A DNA stretch of 64,000 bases from CAVVAY01 sp963746465 (GCA_963746465.1 CAVVAY010000013.1:558001-622000), one strand, 5' to 3'. Shown: positions 32,663 through 42,145, counted from the first letter of the stretch. Notes: generated by a model from the letters alone, not told the origin. A program made the numbers and translations.

Positions 32663-34798
32663 CTAGGGCAACGCCGTCAACGCGTCCGTCAGCAGCCCGA
32701 CGAGCGCTTCGAGCTGCACGTCGGCCGATGACGACACCTCGTCCTCCGAGCCGTCGAGCGCTCTGGCGGCGAGCCCGGCCTTGCTGTCGATCAGCTCGGC
32801 GACCCGCGCGTCGATGGTCTGCGCAGCGATGATCCGCCAGGCCGTGACGGGCTCCGTCTGCCCGATGCGGTGGCTGCGGTCGATGGCTTGGGTCTGCTCG
32901 GCGTCGGTCCAGGAGAGCTCCGCCAGCACGATGTTGGAGGCGACCTGAAGGTTGACCCCTACGCCGGCGGCGGTCAGTGAGCAGACGGCGATGTGGACGT
33001 CGGGGTCGTTCACGAAGGCGTCGATCTGCTTCTGGCGCGCCTTCGACGTCTGGTCACCGCGGATCGATGAGAAGCCGATGTCGCGCTTGGCAAAGGTCTC
33101 TTCGGCGACGTCCATCACGTCGATGTGCTTGGCGAAGAAGACGACCTTGCCGGCGCTGCGCGCGAGCTGCGCCGCGTAGTCGGCGGCGAGGCTGGCCTTG
33201 GCCTGGCCGATGCGACGCATCATGCTGAAGACGTTCTCGTCCTTGTTCTTCGATGCCGCGGCCTTGCGCTCCCGGGTGGCGATCCGGCGTACCAGCTCGT
33301 GGTCGATGCCGTCGACGGCGGGACCGGCCTTGCGCCTCGCGAGCGCCGTCTCGTACTGGGCTACCAGACGCTGAGCGAGGTCACGCTCGGCCTCGCGGAT
33401 CGACCGGCCGGCAGCGTCGTCCAGCTCGACCGGGAGATCGGCGATCCGCCGGGCCGGGATGTCGGCCGCCACGTCGACCTTGCGGCGACGGACGATGCCG
33501 AGATCGATCACGCACCGTCGCGCGGCGGGGTAGAAGCCCGAGTCCTCCGGTGTCAGGCCGGTGGCCTCGAGGCCTTCCATCAGCTCGCCGCGCGGCTTCG
33601 TGTCGTCGATCCAGCCGAGGAACTGCCAGATGGCCGCGAAGTCCTCGATGTCGTTGATCAGCGGTGTGCCGGTGAGGGCCATCAGCAGTGGGTGCGCGAC
33701 CCGGGCCCGGATCCGCTCGGAGAGCTCGAGCACGTGCTGCGAGCGCTGCGAGGACTTGTTCTTGATGAAATGCGCCTCGTCGACGACCATGCCGCGGAAA
33801 CCCAGGTCGCCGATCCAGCCGACATGACGGTCGAGCACCTCGTAGTTGACGATGACGATGTCGGCGAAGCCGTCGATCGTGTCGCCGTTGCCGTGGATCA
33901 CCGTCGCGGGGCGGCTGGGTGTCCAGAGGCCGACCTCGCGGGCCCAGTTCGTCTTGACGACGTTCGGGACGACCACGAGCAGCGGGTAGGCGTTGGCTGC
34001 CTGGGCGGACAGCAGTGCCTGCGCCGTCTTGCCCAGGCCGGGCTCGTCCGCGAGCAGGAACGTCCGGTGGCCGGCTGCTGCAGCAGCGACCACCTGCGCC
34101 TGGTGGGGCATCAGCTGCAGACCACCCGGCGCTCGCAGTGATGCCGGCGCGGGAAGCGCCATGCAGGCCGAAGCCCCGCTGCCGGCGCGTTCGAAGGAGC
34201 TGAAGAGCGGGCCCAGCAGCTCCCAGCTGGCCAGGCGGCGGGGTGACGCCTTGCTCTTCCCGGCCGACGCGAAGTCCGGGGCGAGGAAGGGGTTCGCGAG
34301 CTGTCGCGAGACCACCGACTGCGGCACGACCCGGCGCTCGGGGGTGGCGGGCGCCGCGCTGGTCTCCACGGGCGTGACCTGGTCGGGGGCCGGCTCGATC
34401 CCGGCATCCTTCAGCATCCGCCGGGTGAGCGTCCTGGCCGCGTCGGACACCACCGCGTCCTCGGCGAGGAGGGCGAGCAACGAGGTGTCGCGGGCCGCGG
34501 TGTGCGCGAGGATGACGGCGATCCCGTCCAGGCGCTTGAGCTGCTCGGCCTTCTGGGTCCCGTTGGTGGCCTCGTCCGCACGGACCCGGGCACGCTCCTC
34601 GCGCACCAGCATGGCCACGACCTGGAACTTCGTGCGCACGGACGGCAGCACGCGCCCGCGCTCGGCAGCCGCCTCGACCTCCCGCACGGTGCGAGCGAGC
34701 ACCGGGATGATGCCGACGTTGTCGCGGTCGCGCACCCGTCGCTGGCTCCGGGGGGCGGTACGGCGAGCGCCCGACTGGCGCTGGCCACGTGGGGCCAC
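32663..34798 (-). CDS. SNF2 family DNA-dependent ATPase
   Basis: The product has 711 residues. The first 190 residues are basic and helical with no recognised domain. The helicase core starts near residue 230 with LMPHQAQVVAAAAAGHRTF, Walker A DEPGLGKTAQ, motif II VDEAHFIKN, motif III MALTGTPL, and motifs IV-VI in the second lobe (FFAKHIDVMD, SSIRGDQTSKAR, AGVGVNLQVAS, QAIDRSHRIGQ). This resembles stand-alone bacterial SWI2/SNF2 proteins related to SMARCAL1/HepA types that remodel protein-DNA or fork structures. Start GTG 34798 has GGAGGAG close upstream. No methylase, nuclease or other defence partner is adjacent, so a defence role is not supported. Confidence 0.88.
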   Translation of the reverse strand: MAPRGQRQSGARRTAPRSQRRVRDRDNVGIIPVLARTVREVEAAAERGRVLPSVRTKFQVVAMLVREERARVRADEATNGTQKAEQLKRLDGIAVILAHTAARDTSLLALLAEDAVVSDAARTLTRRMLKDAGIEPAPDQVTPVETSAAPATPERRVVPQSVVSRQLANPFLAPDFASAGKSKASPRRLASWELLGPLFSSFERAGSGASACMALPAPASLRAPGGLQLMPHQAQVVAAAAAGHRTFLLADEPGLGKTAQALLSAQAANAYPLLVVVPNVVKTNWAREVGLWTPSRPATVIHGNGDTIDGFADIVIVNYEVLDRHVGWIGDLGFRGMVVDEAHFIKNKSSQRSQHVLELSERIRARVAHPLLMALTGTPLINDIEDFAAIWQFLGWIDDTKPRGELMEGLEATGLTPEDSGFYPAARRCVIDLGIVRRRKVDVAADIPARRIADLPVELDDAAGRSIREAERDLAQRLVAQYETALARRKAGPAVDGIDHELVRRIATRERKAAASKNKDENVFSMMRRIGQAKASLAADYAAQLARSAGKVVFFAKHIDVMDVAEETFAKRDIGFSSIRGDQTSKARQKQIDAFVNDPDVHIAVCSLTAAGVGVNLQVASNIVLAELSWTDAEQTQAIDRSHRIGQTEPVTAWRIIAAQTIDARVAELIDSKAGLAARALDGSEDEVSSSADVQLEALVGLLTDALTALP

Positions 34799-35099
34799 AG
34801 ACTCCTCCTTCGAGCGCTCGACGAGCTTGCCGCGGCGGGCCTATCGCCAGCACGCGCCCAGCAGTCGAGCGATGGACGTCGACCGGCGTAGCCCTGGGTG
34901 GCTACCCCGAGACGCGACCGGGTCCACCGATCTGCGACAGGACGACGCGTCGGGCCAGACGGCCCGTGCACGCTGGGATCCTGCGACCAGTCGATGGCCG
35001 GTCACCGACCTCGGAGCCGACGTCCTCGACGGACCGTCGCACTCCTGGGTTCGGCGCCCCAGCCATACTACTGCAGCACCACTGCCGGCGGCAGCAGTC
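34799..35099. other. Intergenic region, 301 bp, nothing recognised
   Basis: The stretch holds the ribosome-binding site and presumably the promoter of the SNF2 gene at its left end. On the right it follows the stop of the MFS gene. No gene with good codon structure, RNA gene or clear hairpin was seen. Confidence 0.5.
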
Positions 35100-36647
35100 T
35101 CAGTGCACGACGACCGGTGGCACTCCCTCGTCGTCGAGCAGGTGCGTCGCCTCGCGCTTGCGGGGCAGGAAGAACACCGGCACGAAGGTGAGCAGCACCA
35201 GAAGGGCCGCCAGCCAGTAGGTGCTCGCGAAGGCAGCTGCGGCCTGGACCAGTCCCTCCGCCACCCCGGCCGGACCACCGATCTTGTCCGCGACGGCGGG
35301 ATCCCGCTGGGCAGCGATCGCCGGCAGGGCGAGCGGCGCGTCCTTGAGCTGGCTCGTGAGCACCACCGAGATGACGGCGACACCGACCGAGCTGGCGATC
35401 TGCTGCGTGATGTTGAGAAGGGTGGACCCGCGCGCCACCTCGTGATGCGTCAAGGTCTTCAAGGCCGTCGTGAACAGGGGCATCATCGTCCCGCCCATGC
35501 CCAGCCCCATGATGAAGAGCAGTCCGAGCAGCTGCGGATAGGGCGTGTCGGCCCCGATCTGCGTCAGCCCGAACATGCCGACGGTGATCAGGGCGAGGCC
35601 GAAGGGCACGATGCGCCCGACCGGGAACTTGTCGACCAAGGTGCCGGCGATCGGCATCGTGATCATGGCTCCGATCCCTTGGGGCGCGATCAGCAGTCCG
35701 GCCCGCAGCGTCGACTCGCCGCGGATCTCCTGGAAGTAGGTGGGCAGCAGCAGCAGCCCACCGAAGAACGCCGCCGCGAAGAGGAACATCGTGACCGACG
35801 ACACGGTCAGGTTGCGATTCTTGTACAGCCGGAGGTCCAGCAAGGGGTGCTCCGGGCGGAACGCGTGCCAGACGAAGGTCAGCATCAGCACGACGCCCAC
35901 GAGCATCGAGAGCCAGACCCGCGGTGCCGTGAAGTCGCCTTCTTCCTGCGGCAGGCTCGAGACGCCGAACAGGAACAGGGCCAAGCCGGGCGAGAGCAGC
36001 AGCATGCCGAGGAAGTCGAAGGACTCCGAAGGCACCGGGGAGTCACTCGGCAGGACGAGGAAGGCGTAGACCAGTGCCGCGACCCCGATCGGTGCGTTGA
36101 TCAGGAAGATCCAGTGCCAGCTGGCGTGGTCGATGAGCCACCCGCCGAGGATCGGTCCGAGGATCGGTCCCAGCAGCATCGGGACACCGAGGATTGCCAT
36201 CAGGCGGCCCATCCGCGCGGGCCCCGCCGCCCTCGTCATGATCGTCATGCCGAGCGGCATCAGCAGGCCACCGCCCAGCCCCTGCGCGACCCGGAACAGG
36301 ATGAGCATGTTGATCGAGGTGGCGGTGGCGCACAGCACGGACCCGGCGGTGAAGAGGCCGATCGCCGTGAGGTAGAGGCGCTTGGTGCCGAACCGGTCCG
36401 CTGCCCATCCCGTCAACGGGATCACCGTCGCGAGCGCGAGGGTGTATGCGGTGACCGTCCACGCGACGTGGGAGTACGCGATCGGTTCCTCAGCCGTTCC
36501 GAACACCGACTGGAAGGTGGGTAGCGCCACGTTGACGACGGTGATGTCCAGGATCGACATGATCGCGCCGAGGACGACGACCCCGGCGACCTTGAGGACG
36601 GCTGCGTCGATGTTCTCGGGGTAGGTCGGGGTCTCACGCGTCGACAT
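35100..36647 (-). CDS. MFS drug exporter, DHA2 (EmrB/QacA) family
   Basis: The product has 515 residues and about 14 transmembrane helices, the DHA2 number. It has the family motif A loop WAADRFGTKRLY between helices 2 and 3, motif C-like GVPMLLGPILGPILGGWLI, and motif D1 ILDITVVNVALPTFQ in helix 1, where the Asp is important for proton coupling. It exports lipophilic compounds with the proton gradient. AAGGAG lies 9 bases before the ATG. No TetR or MarR regulator is next to it; the WhiB7 gene in the window has no visible site upstream of this gene. The substrate is unknown. Confidence 0.9.
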   Translation of the reverse strand: MSTRETPTYPENIDAAVLKVAGVVVLGAIMSILDITVVNVALPTFQSVFGTAEEPIAYSHVAWTVTAYTLALATVIPLTGWAADRFGTKRLYLTAIGLFTAGSVLCATATSINMLILFRVAQGLGGGLLMPLGMTIMTRAAGPARMGRLMAILGVPMLLGPILGPILGGWLIDHASWHWIFLINAPIGVAALVYAFLVLPSDSPVPSESFDFLGMLLLSPGLALFLFGVSSLPQEEGDFTAPRVWLSMLVGVVLMLTFVWHAFRPEHPLLDLRLYKNRNLTVSSVTMFLFAAAFFGGLLLLPTYFQEIRGESTLRAGLLIAPQGIGAMITMPIAGTLVDKFPVGRIVPFGLALITVGMFGLTQIGADTPYPQLLGLLFIMGLGMGGTMMPLFTTALKTLTHHEVARGSTLLNITQQIASSVGVAVISVVLTSQLKDAPLALPAIAAQRDPAVADKIGGPAGVAEGLVQAAAAFASTYWLAALLVLLTFVPVFFLPRKREATHLLDDEGVPPVVVH

Positions 36648-36781
36648 TCAGGTGACTCCTTGGTGCTCGTTCTGCTCCTGCAACTGACGGACCGCCGCCA
36701 GCCGTCCCAGTCTCTCGGGTAACAGGCCTCCGCTGCAGATCATTTCCGGACCCCGCGCCCACGCGGGCGGCCGCCCGCAGG

Positions 36782-36819
36782 CCAGGACCTCGACGACACG
36801 TCGGTCGTCGAGGTCCTGG
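36782..36819 (-). terminator. Strong hairpin terminator after the epimerase gene
   Basis: CCAGGACCTCGACGAC (36782-36797) pairs perfectly with GTCGTCGAGGTCCTGG (36804-36819), 16 base pairs with a 6-base loop. It lies 31 bases past the leftward epimerase stop (36851) and upstream of the MFS gene, separating the two transcripts. Confidence 0.8.
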
Positions 36820-36850
36820 ACGAGGCGGATCCAACCCGGTGCCGGCGGCG

Positions 36851-37798
36851 TCAGCCGATGCCGGTGCGGAAACCCTCCCGCCAGCTGGAGTACTGCGGAG
36901 TCCAGCCGAACTCTCGCCTGGCCTTCGCGTTCGACGACCCCCGCACCGTGGTCATCAGGTCCAGCCCGAACTGGCCGATCAGCGGCTTGGCCAGCCAGGC
37001 GGGCAGCCGCATCGGCTTCTTCCCGCCGAGCTGCTCGGCCAGGTAGGGCAGCCACTCGGCGATCGGCGCTGGGTCGTCGTCGACCACGTTGTAGATGCCG
37101 GGCGCTCCCCGCTCGATGGCGGCCACCGTCGCAGCCGCGGCGTCGTCGATGTGGATCCACGACCACACGCCAGCCCCGCCGCCGACCACCGGGAACTTCC
37201 CGCGGCGCACCAGCTCGCCCATCTCGCCGGTACGTGACATCGTGTTTCCGGGCCCGTAGAAGTTGCCGTAGCGCAGCACCACACCCTCGATGCCGGTCGC
37301 CTTGGTGACCGCCTCCTCGAGGTGCTTGATGGCGCGCAGCGACTGTTTCGCTTCCTTACCGGGATCGTCGACGAGCGGGTCGTCCTCGGTCTTGACCAGG
37401 CCACCGGTGCGCTGGTTGGTCCAGTGCCCCCCGTAGCTCTGCGCGACGAATCGCTGTACGTCGGACTCGCGTGCGGCTGCAAGCAGGTGGTCCGTAGCCT
37501 CGGTCCGAAGCCGGTTGGTCATCGCGAAGTCCTGGTCCCACTTCTTCATGTTCCCTGACATCGCGCTCAGCGCGGTGAGCTGGTGGACGACGACGTCCGG
37601 CTTGGCCTCAGCCACCGCGGTTCGCACACTGTCGGCGTCCAGCGGGTTCATCACGATGCCGGTGGCGCCCAGCGCGTCAACGGCCGCGCGACCGGGCTCC
37701 TTGCGGCTCGATCCGAACACCTCGTGGCCGGCCGCAGTCAGCAGCGGCACGAGGCGGCTTCCCAGCGCTCCGGTTGCGCCTGCAATGAAGACTCGCAT
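36851..37798 (-). CDS. NAD-dependent epimerase/dehydratase-like oxidoreductase (ECF41 target)
   Basis: An extended SDR of 315 residues starting MRVFIAGATGALGSRLVPLL, with the NAD(P) motif GATGALG. A canonical YxxxK is not obvious: the region reads AQSYGGHWTNQ, as in the NAD(P)-binding group related to complex I NDUFA9/nucleoside-sugar epimerases. Later motifs are VVLRYGNFYGPG, SWIHIDDAAAATV and YNVVDDDPAPIAEW. GGAGAAGG precedes the ATG. On this strand the ECF41 promoter at 37833-37859 lies just upstream, and the ECF41 sigma gene is divergent; epimerases of this kind are common ECF41 partners. Substrate unknown. Confidence 0.85.
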   Translation of the reverse strand: MRVFIAGATGALGSRLVPLLTAAGHEVFGSSRKEPGRAAVDALGATGIVMNPLDADSVRTAVAEAKPDVVVHQLTALSAMSGNMKKWDQDFAMTNRLRTEATDHLLAAARESDVQRFVAQSYGGHWTNQRTGGLVKTEDDPLVDDPGKEAKQSLRAIKHLEEAVTKATGIEGVVLRYGNFYGPGNTMSRTGEMGELVRRGKFPVVGGGAGVWSWIHIDDAAAATVAAIERGAPGIYNVVDDDPAPIAEWLPYLAEQLGGKKPMRLPAWLAKPLIGQFGLDLMTTVRGSSNAKARREFGWTPQYSSWREGFRTGIG

Positions 37799-37832
37799 GA
37801 TCCTTCTCCCTTCGGGTTGGGTGTGACCCTTC

Positions 37833-37859
37833 GACGGGAATGGCCAGCAGCCTGTGACA
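37833..37859 (-). promoter_or_regulatory. ECF41-type promoter of the epimerase gene
   Basis: Read on the minus strand: -35 TGTCACA (37853-37859), a 16-base spacer, then -10 CGTC (37833-37836). This is the motif I recall for ECF41 sigma factors (TGTCACA ... CGTC). It sits 35 bases before the epimerase start and faces away from the ECF41 gene. Confidence 0.85.
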
Positions 37860-37897
37860 GATTCGGCCGCCACGTGGATCCAGTCCGAGGAGAGCGG

Positions 37898-38809
37898 ATG
37901 ATGACCGATCTCAGCCAGGCGCACGACGAGCTGCGGCCGCTGATGTTTTCCATCGCCTACCGGATGCTCGGCAGCGTGGTGGAGGCCGAGGACGTCGTAC
38001 AGGAAGCATTCCTCCGCCTCCACCGCAGCTCTCCGCTCGCCGTGGACAATCTCCAGGCCTACGCCACCACCGTCACCACCCGGCTCGCCATCGACACGCT
38101 GCGTTCCGCCCGTGTCCGGCGGGAGCGGTACGTCGGCCCGTGGCTGCCGGAGCCGATCGTCGAGTCCGCGGACGCGGACCCCGCACACCGCGTCGAGCTC
38201 GACGAGACGGTGTCGACGGCGTTCCTCGTGCTGCTCGAGGCGCTCTCGCCGGTCGAGCGGGCGGTGTTCGTCCTGCGCGAGGTGATCGGCTACGAGTACG
38301 CCGAGATCGCGGCTGTCGTCGACAAGAGCGAGGCGAACTGCCGGCAGATCTTCGCCCGGGCGAAGAAGCGGATCGACGACGGAAGGCCTCGGTTCAAGGC
38401 GTCCCGCGAGGACCGCGACCGGCTGGCGACGGAGTTCCTCGCCGCGATCACTGACGGCGACATGACCGGCCTGGAGCGGTTGCTCGCCGAGGACGTGGTG
38501 TTCGTCGGCGACGGTGGCGGTCTGGCGCCAGCGATCCAGAAGCCGTTGACCGGAGCGGTGCCCGTCGCCCGGTTCCTGCTCGGTCTGATGCGTCAGGGCG
38601 ACCGCTTCGGCGTCCTTCTGGACGTGGTGCAGGCCAACGGCCAACCGGCACTGCGGACCCGGGCCGCCGACGGCGCCCTGCTCTGCGTGACGACGATCGA
38701 TGTCGACAGCGACCGGATCGTCGGGCTCCACAATGTCCTCAACCCCGACAAGCTCGGCCACCTCGGCCCTGTCGGTGACCTGAACACGCTGCTCGGCGAC
38801 CGCGCCTGA
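37898..38809 (+). CDS. sigJ: ECF41 family sigma factor with C-terminal SnoaL-like domain (SigJ type)
   Basis: The product has 303 residues. Region 2 is at about residues 10-75 (RMLGSVVEAEDVVQEAFLR), region 4 at about 110-165 (SPVERAVFVLREVIGYEY and SEANCRQIFARAKKR), and a SnoaL/NTF2-like domain at 175-300. All ECF41 marks are there: WLPEP in the linker (82-86), DGGG (205-208) and NPDKL (282-286). In this family the C-terminal domain replaces an anti-sigma factor and tunes activity. GAGGAGAG lies just before the ATG (a second ATG follows at 37901). The divergent epimerase gene carries the matching promoter. Confidence 0.93.
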   Translation: MMTDLSQAHDELRPLMFSIAYRMLGSVVEAEDVVQEAFLRLHRSSPLAVDNLQAYATTVTTRLAIDTLRSARVRRERYVGPWLPEPIVESADADPAHRVELDETVSTAFLVLLEALSPVERAVFVLREVIGYEYAEIAAVVDKSEANCRQIFARAKKRIDDGRPRFKASREDRDRLATEFLAAITDGDMTGLERLLAEDVVFVGDGGGLAPAIQKPLTGAVPVARFLLGLMRQGDRFGVLLDVVQANGQPALRTRAADGALLCVTTIDVDSDRIVGLHNVLNPDKLGHLGPVGDLNTLLGDRA

Positions 38810-38828
38810 GCCGACCGGGCACAGCAGC

Positions 38829-38860
38829 AGGCGGTTCCCGGATCTCTCCGAAAACCGCCT
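38829..38860 (+). terminator. Weak hairpin terminator after the ECF41 sigma gene
   Basis: AGGCGGTT (38829-38836) pairs with AACCGCCT (38853-38860), with an inner CCGGA/TCCG pairing. It lies 19 bases after the sigma factor stop and before the convergent tRNA gene. Confidence 0.55.
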
Positions 38861-38876
38861 CTGACCTGCATCTTCT

Positions 38877-38953
38877 TGGTAGCGGGGGCAGGATTTGAAC
38901 CTGCGACCTCTGGGTTATGAGCCCAGCGAGCTACCGAGCTGCTCCACCCCGCG
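38877..38953 (-). tRNA. tRNA-fMet (CAT), initiator
   Basis: 77 bases including an encoded CCA. Acceptor CGCGGGG pairs with CCCCGC, leaving position 1 (C) opposite U72 unpaired, an initiator hallmark. The anticodon stem ends in the three G-C pairs GGG/CCC around loop CUCAUAA (anticodon CAU), and the T arm is GCAGGUUCAAAUCCUGC. As recalled, it is nearly identical to the mycobacterial initiator tRNA. Confidence 0.95.
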
Positions 38954-39016
38954 TCGTGACACCGACTCTACGTCAGGCCGCGGGGCTCCGCCAAATCTTC
39001 AGCCGCGGCCGCCGAG

Positions 39017-42007
39017 TCACCCCGACGGCGACGGGCTGGGCGACGCCGTACCGGACGGGGTTGCCGAGGGGGTCGTGGACGGGGACGGGGATGCGGTGGC
39101 TGCCGCCCGCTCCGCCGCGATGGCCCGGTCGATCGCCTTCCGCAGCTCCTCCTGCGCCTTGCCGTAGGCGGTGAAGTCGCCGGCCTTGAGGGCTGCCTCG
39201 GACGCGGCGATCGCCTCCTGGGCGTCCTGCAGCGCGGCCGCCAGAGCAGCGTTGTCCGGTGGCGTCGTCGGCGTGCCGCCGCCCTCCTCGGGCGGTGGTG
39301 GCGTGGTGGGCGTCCCGCCCTCCCCACCGGGGTTGCCGCCCTGGTTGGCGAACAGGGTGTCCAGCGCCTCTTCCAGCGTGTCCTCGAAGGCAACGTCGTT
39401 GCCGAAGGACACCAGCACCTTGCGCAGGAGCGGGAACGAGGTCGCCGCCTCCGCCTGCACGTAGACCGGCTCGACATAGAGCAGGCCGCCACCGACGGGG
39501 AAGGTCAGCAGGTTGCCGTACTTCACCGTCGTACCGCGCTTGAGGATGTTGATCTGCTCCGCGATGACGTCGTCTGACTCGAGCTGGTTCTGCACCTGAG
39601 AGGGCCCGTTGATCTGCAGGGACCGCTTCAGCTGCAGAACCCGGAACTTGCCGTAGTCCGGCCCCGGATCAGCGTTCACCGAGACGAAGGCCGACAGGTT
39701 GTTGCGGTCACCGGTCGGTACGAACGTCGAGGTCAGGGAGAACGACGGCTCGGACTGACCCGGCATCTGCAAGGTGACGTAGTACGGCGGCTGCGGGCGC
39801 GGGGTCGACTGGTCGGTCGTGGTCGGGTCGTTCGGCACCCGCCAGAAGTCGCTGCCGCTGTAGAAGGTCTGGGGGGAGTCGACGTGGTAGTTGGCGAGCA
39901 GGGTGCGCTGCACCTTGAACAGGTCCTGCGGGTACCTGATGTGCGACATCAGCTCGTCGCTGATCTGCGACCGTGGCTTGACGGTGTCCGGGAAGGCCTT
40001 CATCCACGTCTTGAGGACCGGGTCCTCGTCGTCCCACTGGTAGAGCGTCACGGTGCCGTCGTAGGCGTCGACCGTCGCCTTGACCGAGTTCCGGATGTAG
40101 TTCACCCGTGCGACCGGGGTCACCAGCTGGTTGGCGGCGACCGACCGCGAGGTGGTGGTGGCGTCCTCGAGGCTGCTGCGGGTGGAGTAGGGGAACCCGT
40201 TGCTCGTCGTGTAGCCGTCGACGATCCACTTGATCTTCCCGTCGACCACCGCGGGGTAGGGGTCGCCGTCGAGGGTGAGCCAGGGTGCGACCTTCTCGAC
40301 CCGCTCCTTCGGCTCGCGGACGTACAGAATCTTCGAGTCGGCGTTCACCCGGCCGGACAGCAGGATGTTCGCCTCCTGGTACTTCATCGCGAACAACAGC
40401 TTGTGGAACAGGTCCCCGACCGGAACACCGCCCTTGCCCTCGTACGTCGTGTTCCGCTGGCCGGACGGCGCGGAGTCGTCCGGGAAGTCGAGCTCGCGCG
40501 GCGTCGTGCCCTTCGGGGCGCCGACGATGCTGTAGGTCGGGGACTCCTGACCGAAGTAGATGCGCGGCTGGTCTACCTCGATGTCGCCGACCGGCGGGAT
40601 GTCCGAGGACACGAAGGACGGTCGGCCGCCGTCGACCTGGTCGCCCAGCGCCGCGACGAAGCCGAAGCCGTGGGTGTACTGCGTGTGGTCGTTGATCCAG
40701 TTGCGCTGCGCCTCCGGCAACCCGCCGATGCTCACCTCGCGCACCGCCATCACCACGTCGCGGCGGTCACCGTCGAGGTTGTAGCGGTCGACGCCGAGCG
40801 AGAGAGGGAAGTCGTAGTACGCCTTGATCTGCTGCAGGTTCTTGTACGTCGGGCTGAGCAGCAGCGGGTCGAGCAACCGGATGTTCGAGGTGATGTCGGC
40901 GTCCTTCGCCAGCTGCTCCTGGTCCGGTACCAGCTTCGCGTCGTAGGACTTGAAGATCTCGACGTCGTCCTTCGAGATGCCGTAGGCGATGCGTGTCGCC
41001 TCGATGTTGCGCTTGATGTACGGCTGCTCCTTCTCGGCCTGCGACGGCGCGACCGTGAAGCGCTGGACGAGCGCCGGGTAGATCCCGCCGATCAGCAAGG
41101 CGGACAGCAGCAGCAGCCCGACGCCGATGCCCGGCAGCAGCCAGGTGCGGCGCACGATGTTCGCGAAGAACAGGGCTGCGCAGATCAGCGAGATGATCGC
41201 GAGGATCGTCCGGCCTTGGAGCACGGCGTTGACGTCGGTGTAGGTCAGCCCGGTGAAACCGGTCTTGTTGACCCGGTGCTCACCGACGGCCAGCCCGTAG
41301 CGGTCCAGCCAGTAGCCCACGGCCTTGAGCAGCACGAAGGCACCCATCAGCACCGACAGGTGCACCCGGGCGGCCGGCGTGGCTCGCTCGCCGAGGAACG
41401 GCTGCAGCCGGAGGCCGCCGTACAGATAGTGGGTGACCGCGGCGGCGATCAGGGCGACGACCACCGTGGCGAAGGCGAAGCCCAGGACGAAGCGGTACCA
41501 CGGCAGGTCGAAGGCGAAGAACGAGATGTCCATGCCGAACTGCGCGTCCTTCTGCCCGAAGGAGACGCCGTTGCGCCACTGCATGTAGGTTCGCCACTCG
41601 CCCGCTGCGGCCGAGCCGCCGATCAGGCCGAGCAGCGTGACGATGACTGCGACCACGATCCGGCGGTAGGGGTCCAGCGCCATCCGGTACCGGTCGAGCT
41701 CGGCCTGGCCAGGCACCATTGCCTGGTACGCCGGCTTGGTGCGGTAGGCGACCACGAAGTTGATCGCGACCACGGCGGCGAACACCAGGCCGAAGCCCAG
41801 GAACAACAGGGTCCGCGCGGCCAGCGTGCGGGAGAACACCGACGCGTAGCCCACCGACCGGAACCACAGCAGGTCGGTGTAGATGCTGGTGAAGATGCTG
41901 AAGACGATGAGCAGCACGATGAGCACGACCACGGTCGGCAGCAGCACCCGACCCCGTCGCCTCGTGGGCGCCACCGGGCGCCGGGGCGGGCCTGCCGAGG
42001 CCGGCAT
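39017..42007 (-). CDS. UPF0182 family large membrane protein
   Basis: The product has 996 residues. The N-terminal 320 residues hold seven hydrophobic helices (first LLPTVVVLIVLLIVFSIF, with the family motif DLLWFRSVGYASVF just after it). The following 560 residues are an extracytoplasmic domain with conserved blocks such as NLQQIKAYYDFPLSLGVDRY and TQYTHGFGFVAALG. The C-terminus is an acidic helix then a Ser/Pro/Thr-rich tail (SPSPSTTPSATPSG). Equivalent to Rv3193c; molecular function is not established. ATG 42007 starts MPASAGPPRRP; GTG 42019 is an equally possible start. Confidence 0.88.
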   Translation of the reverse strand: MPASAGPPRRPVAPTRRRGRVLLPTVVVLIVLLIVFSIFTSIYTDLLWFRSVGYASVFSRTLAARTLLFLGFGLVFAAVVAINFVVAYRTKPAYQAMVPGQAELDRYRMALDPYRRIVVAVIVTLLGLIGGSAAAGEWRTYMQWRNGVSFGQKDAQFGMDISFFAFDLPWYRFVLGFAFATVVVALIAAAVTHYLYGGLRLQPFLGERATPAARVHLSVLMGAFVLLKAVGYWLDRYGLAVGEHRVNKTGFTGLTYTDVNAVLQGRTILAIISLICAALFFANIVRRTWLLPGIGVGLLLLSALLIGGIYPALVQRFTVAPSQAEKEQPYIKRNIEATRIAYGISKDDVEIFKSYDAKLVPDQEQLAKDADITSNIRLLDPLLLSPTYKNLQQIKAYYDFPLSLGVDRYNLDGDRRDVVMAVREVSIGGLPEAQRNWINDHTQYTHGFGFVAALGDQVDGGRPSFVSSDIPPVGDIEVDQPRIYFGQESPTYSIVGAPKGTTPRELDFPDDSAPSGQRNTTYEGKGGVPVGDLFHKLLFAMKYQEANILLSGRVNADSKILYVREPKERVEKVAPWLTLDGDPYPAVVDGKIKWIVDGYTTSNGFPYSTRSSLEDATTTSRSVAANQLVTPVARVNYIRNSVKATVDAYDGTVTLYQWDDEDPVLKTWMKAFPDTVKPRSQISDELMSHIRYPQDLFKVQRTLLANYHVDSPQTFYSGSDFWRVPNDPTTTDQSTPRPQPPYYVTLQMPGQSEPSFSLTSTFVPTGDRNNLSAFVSVNADPGPDYGKFRVLQLKRSLQINGPSQVQNQLESDDVIAEQINILKRGTTVKYGNLLTFPVGGGLLYVEPVYVQAEAATSFPLLRKVLVSFGNDVAFEDTLEEALDTLFANQGGNPGGEGGTPTTPPPPEEGGGTPTTPPDNAALAAALQDAQEAIAASEAALKAGDFTAYGKAQEELRKAIDRAIAAERAAATASPSPSTTPSATPSGTASPSPSPSG

Positions 42008-42145
42008 GTCGAAGCTCACGTGTGGTCCGTTCGTCGAGCCTGCTGGGCACGCCTGGGTCGGCGCGCGGTACGCGTCGTTCCCGCTCAACTTACCGACCCG
42101 GGGGGTAGTTCCCGCTTCCTTGCCCCGGCGCGGGAGGATCACGTC

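Noticed and set aside
32663..34798. SNF2 gene as part of an anti-phage system
   Set aside because: Neighbours are a VOC protein and an MFS exporter; no nuclease, methylase or DISARM-like partner is present.
37559..37898. Upstream extension of the ECF41 gene to 37583
   Set aside because: The extra 105 codons cross the divergent promoter and the epimerase gene and lack sigma-factor similarity; ATG 37898 has a ribosome site.
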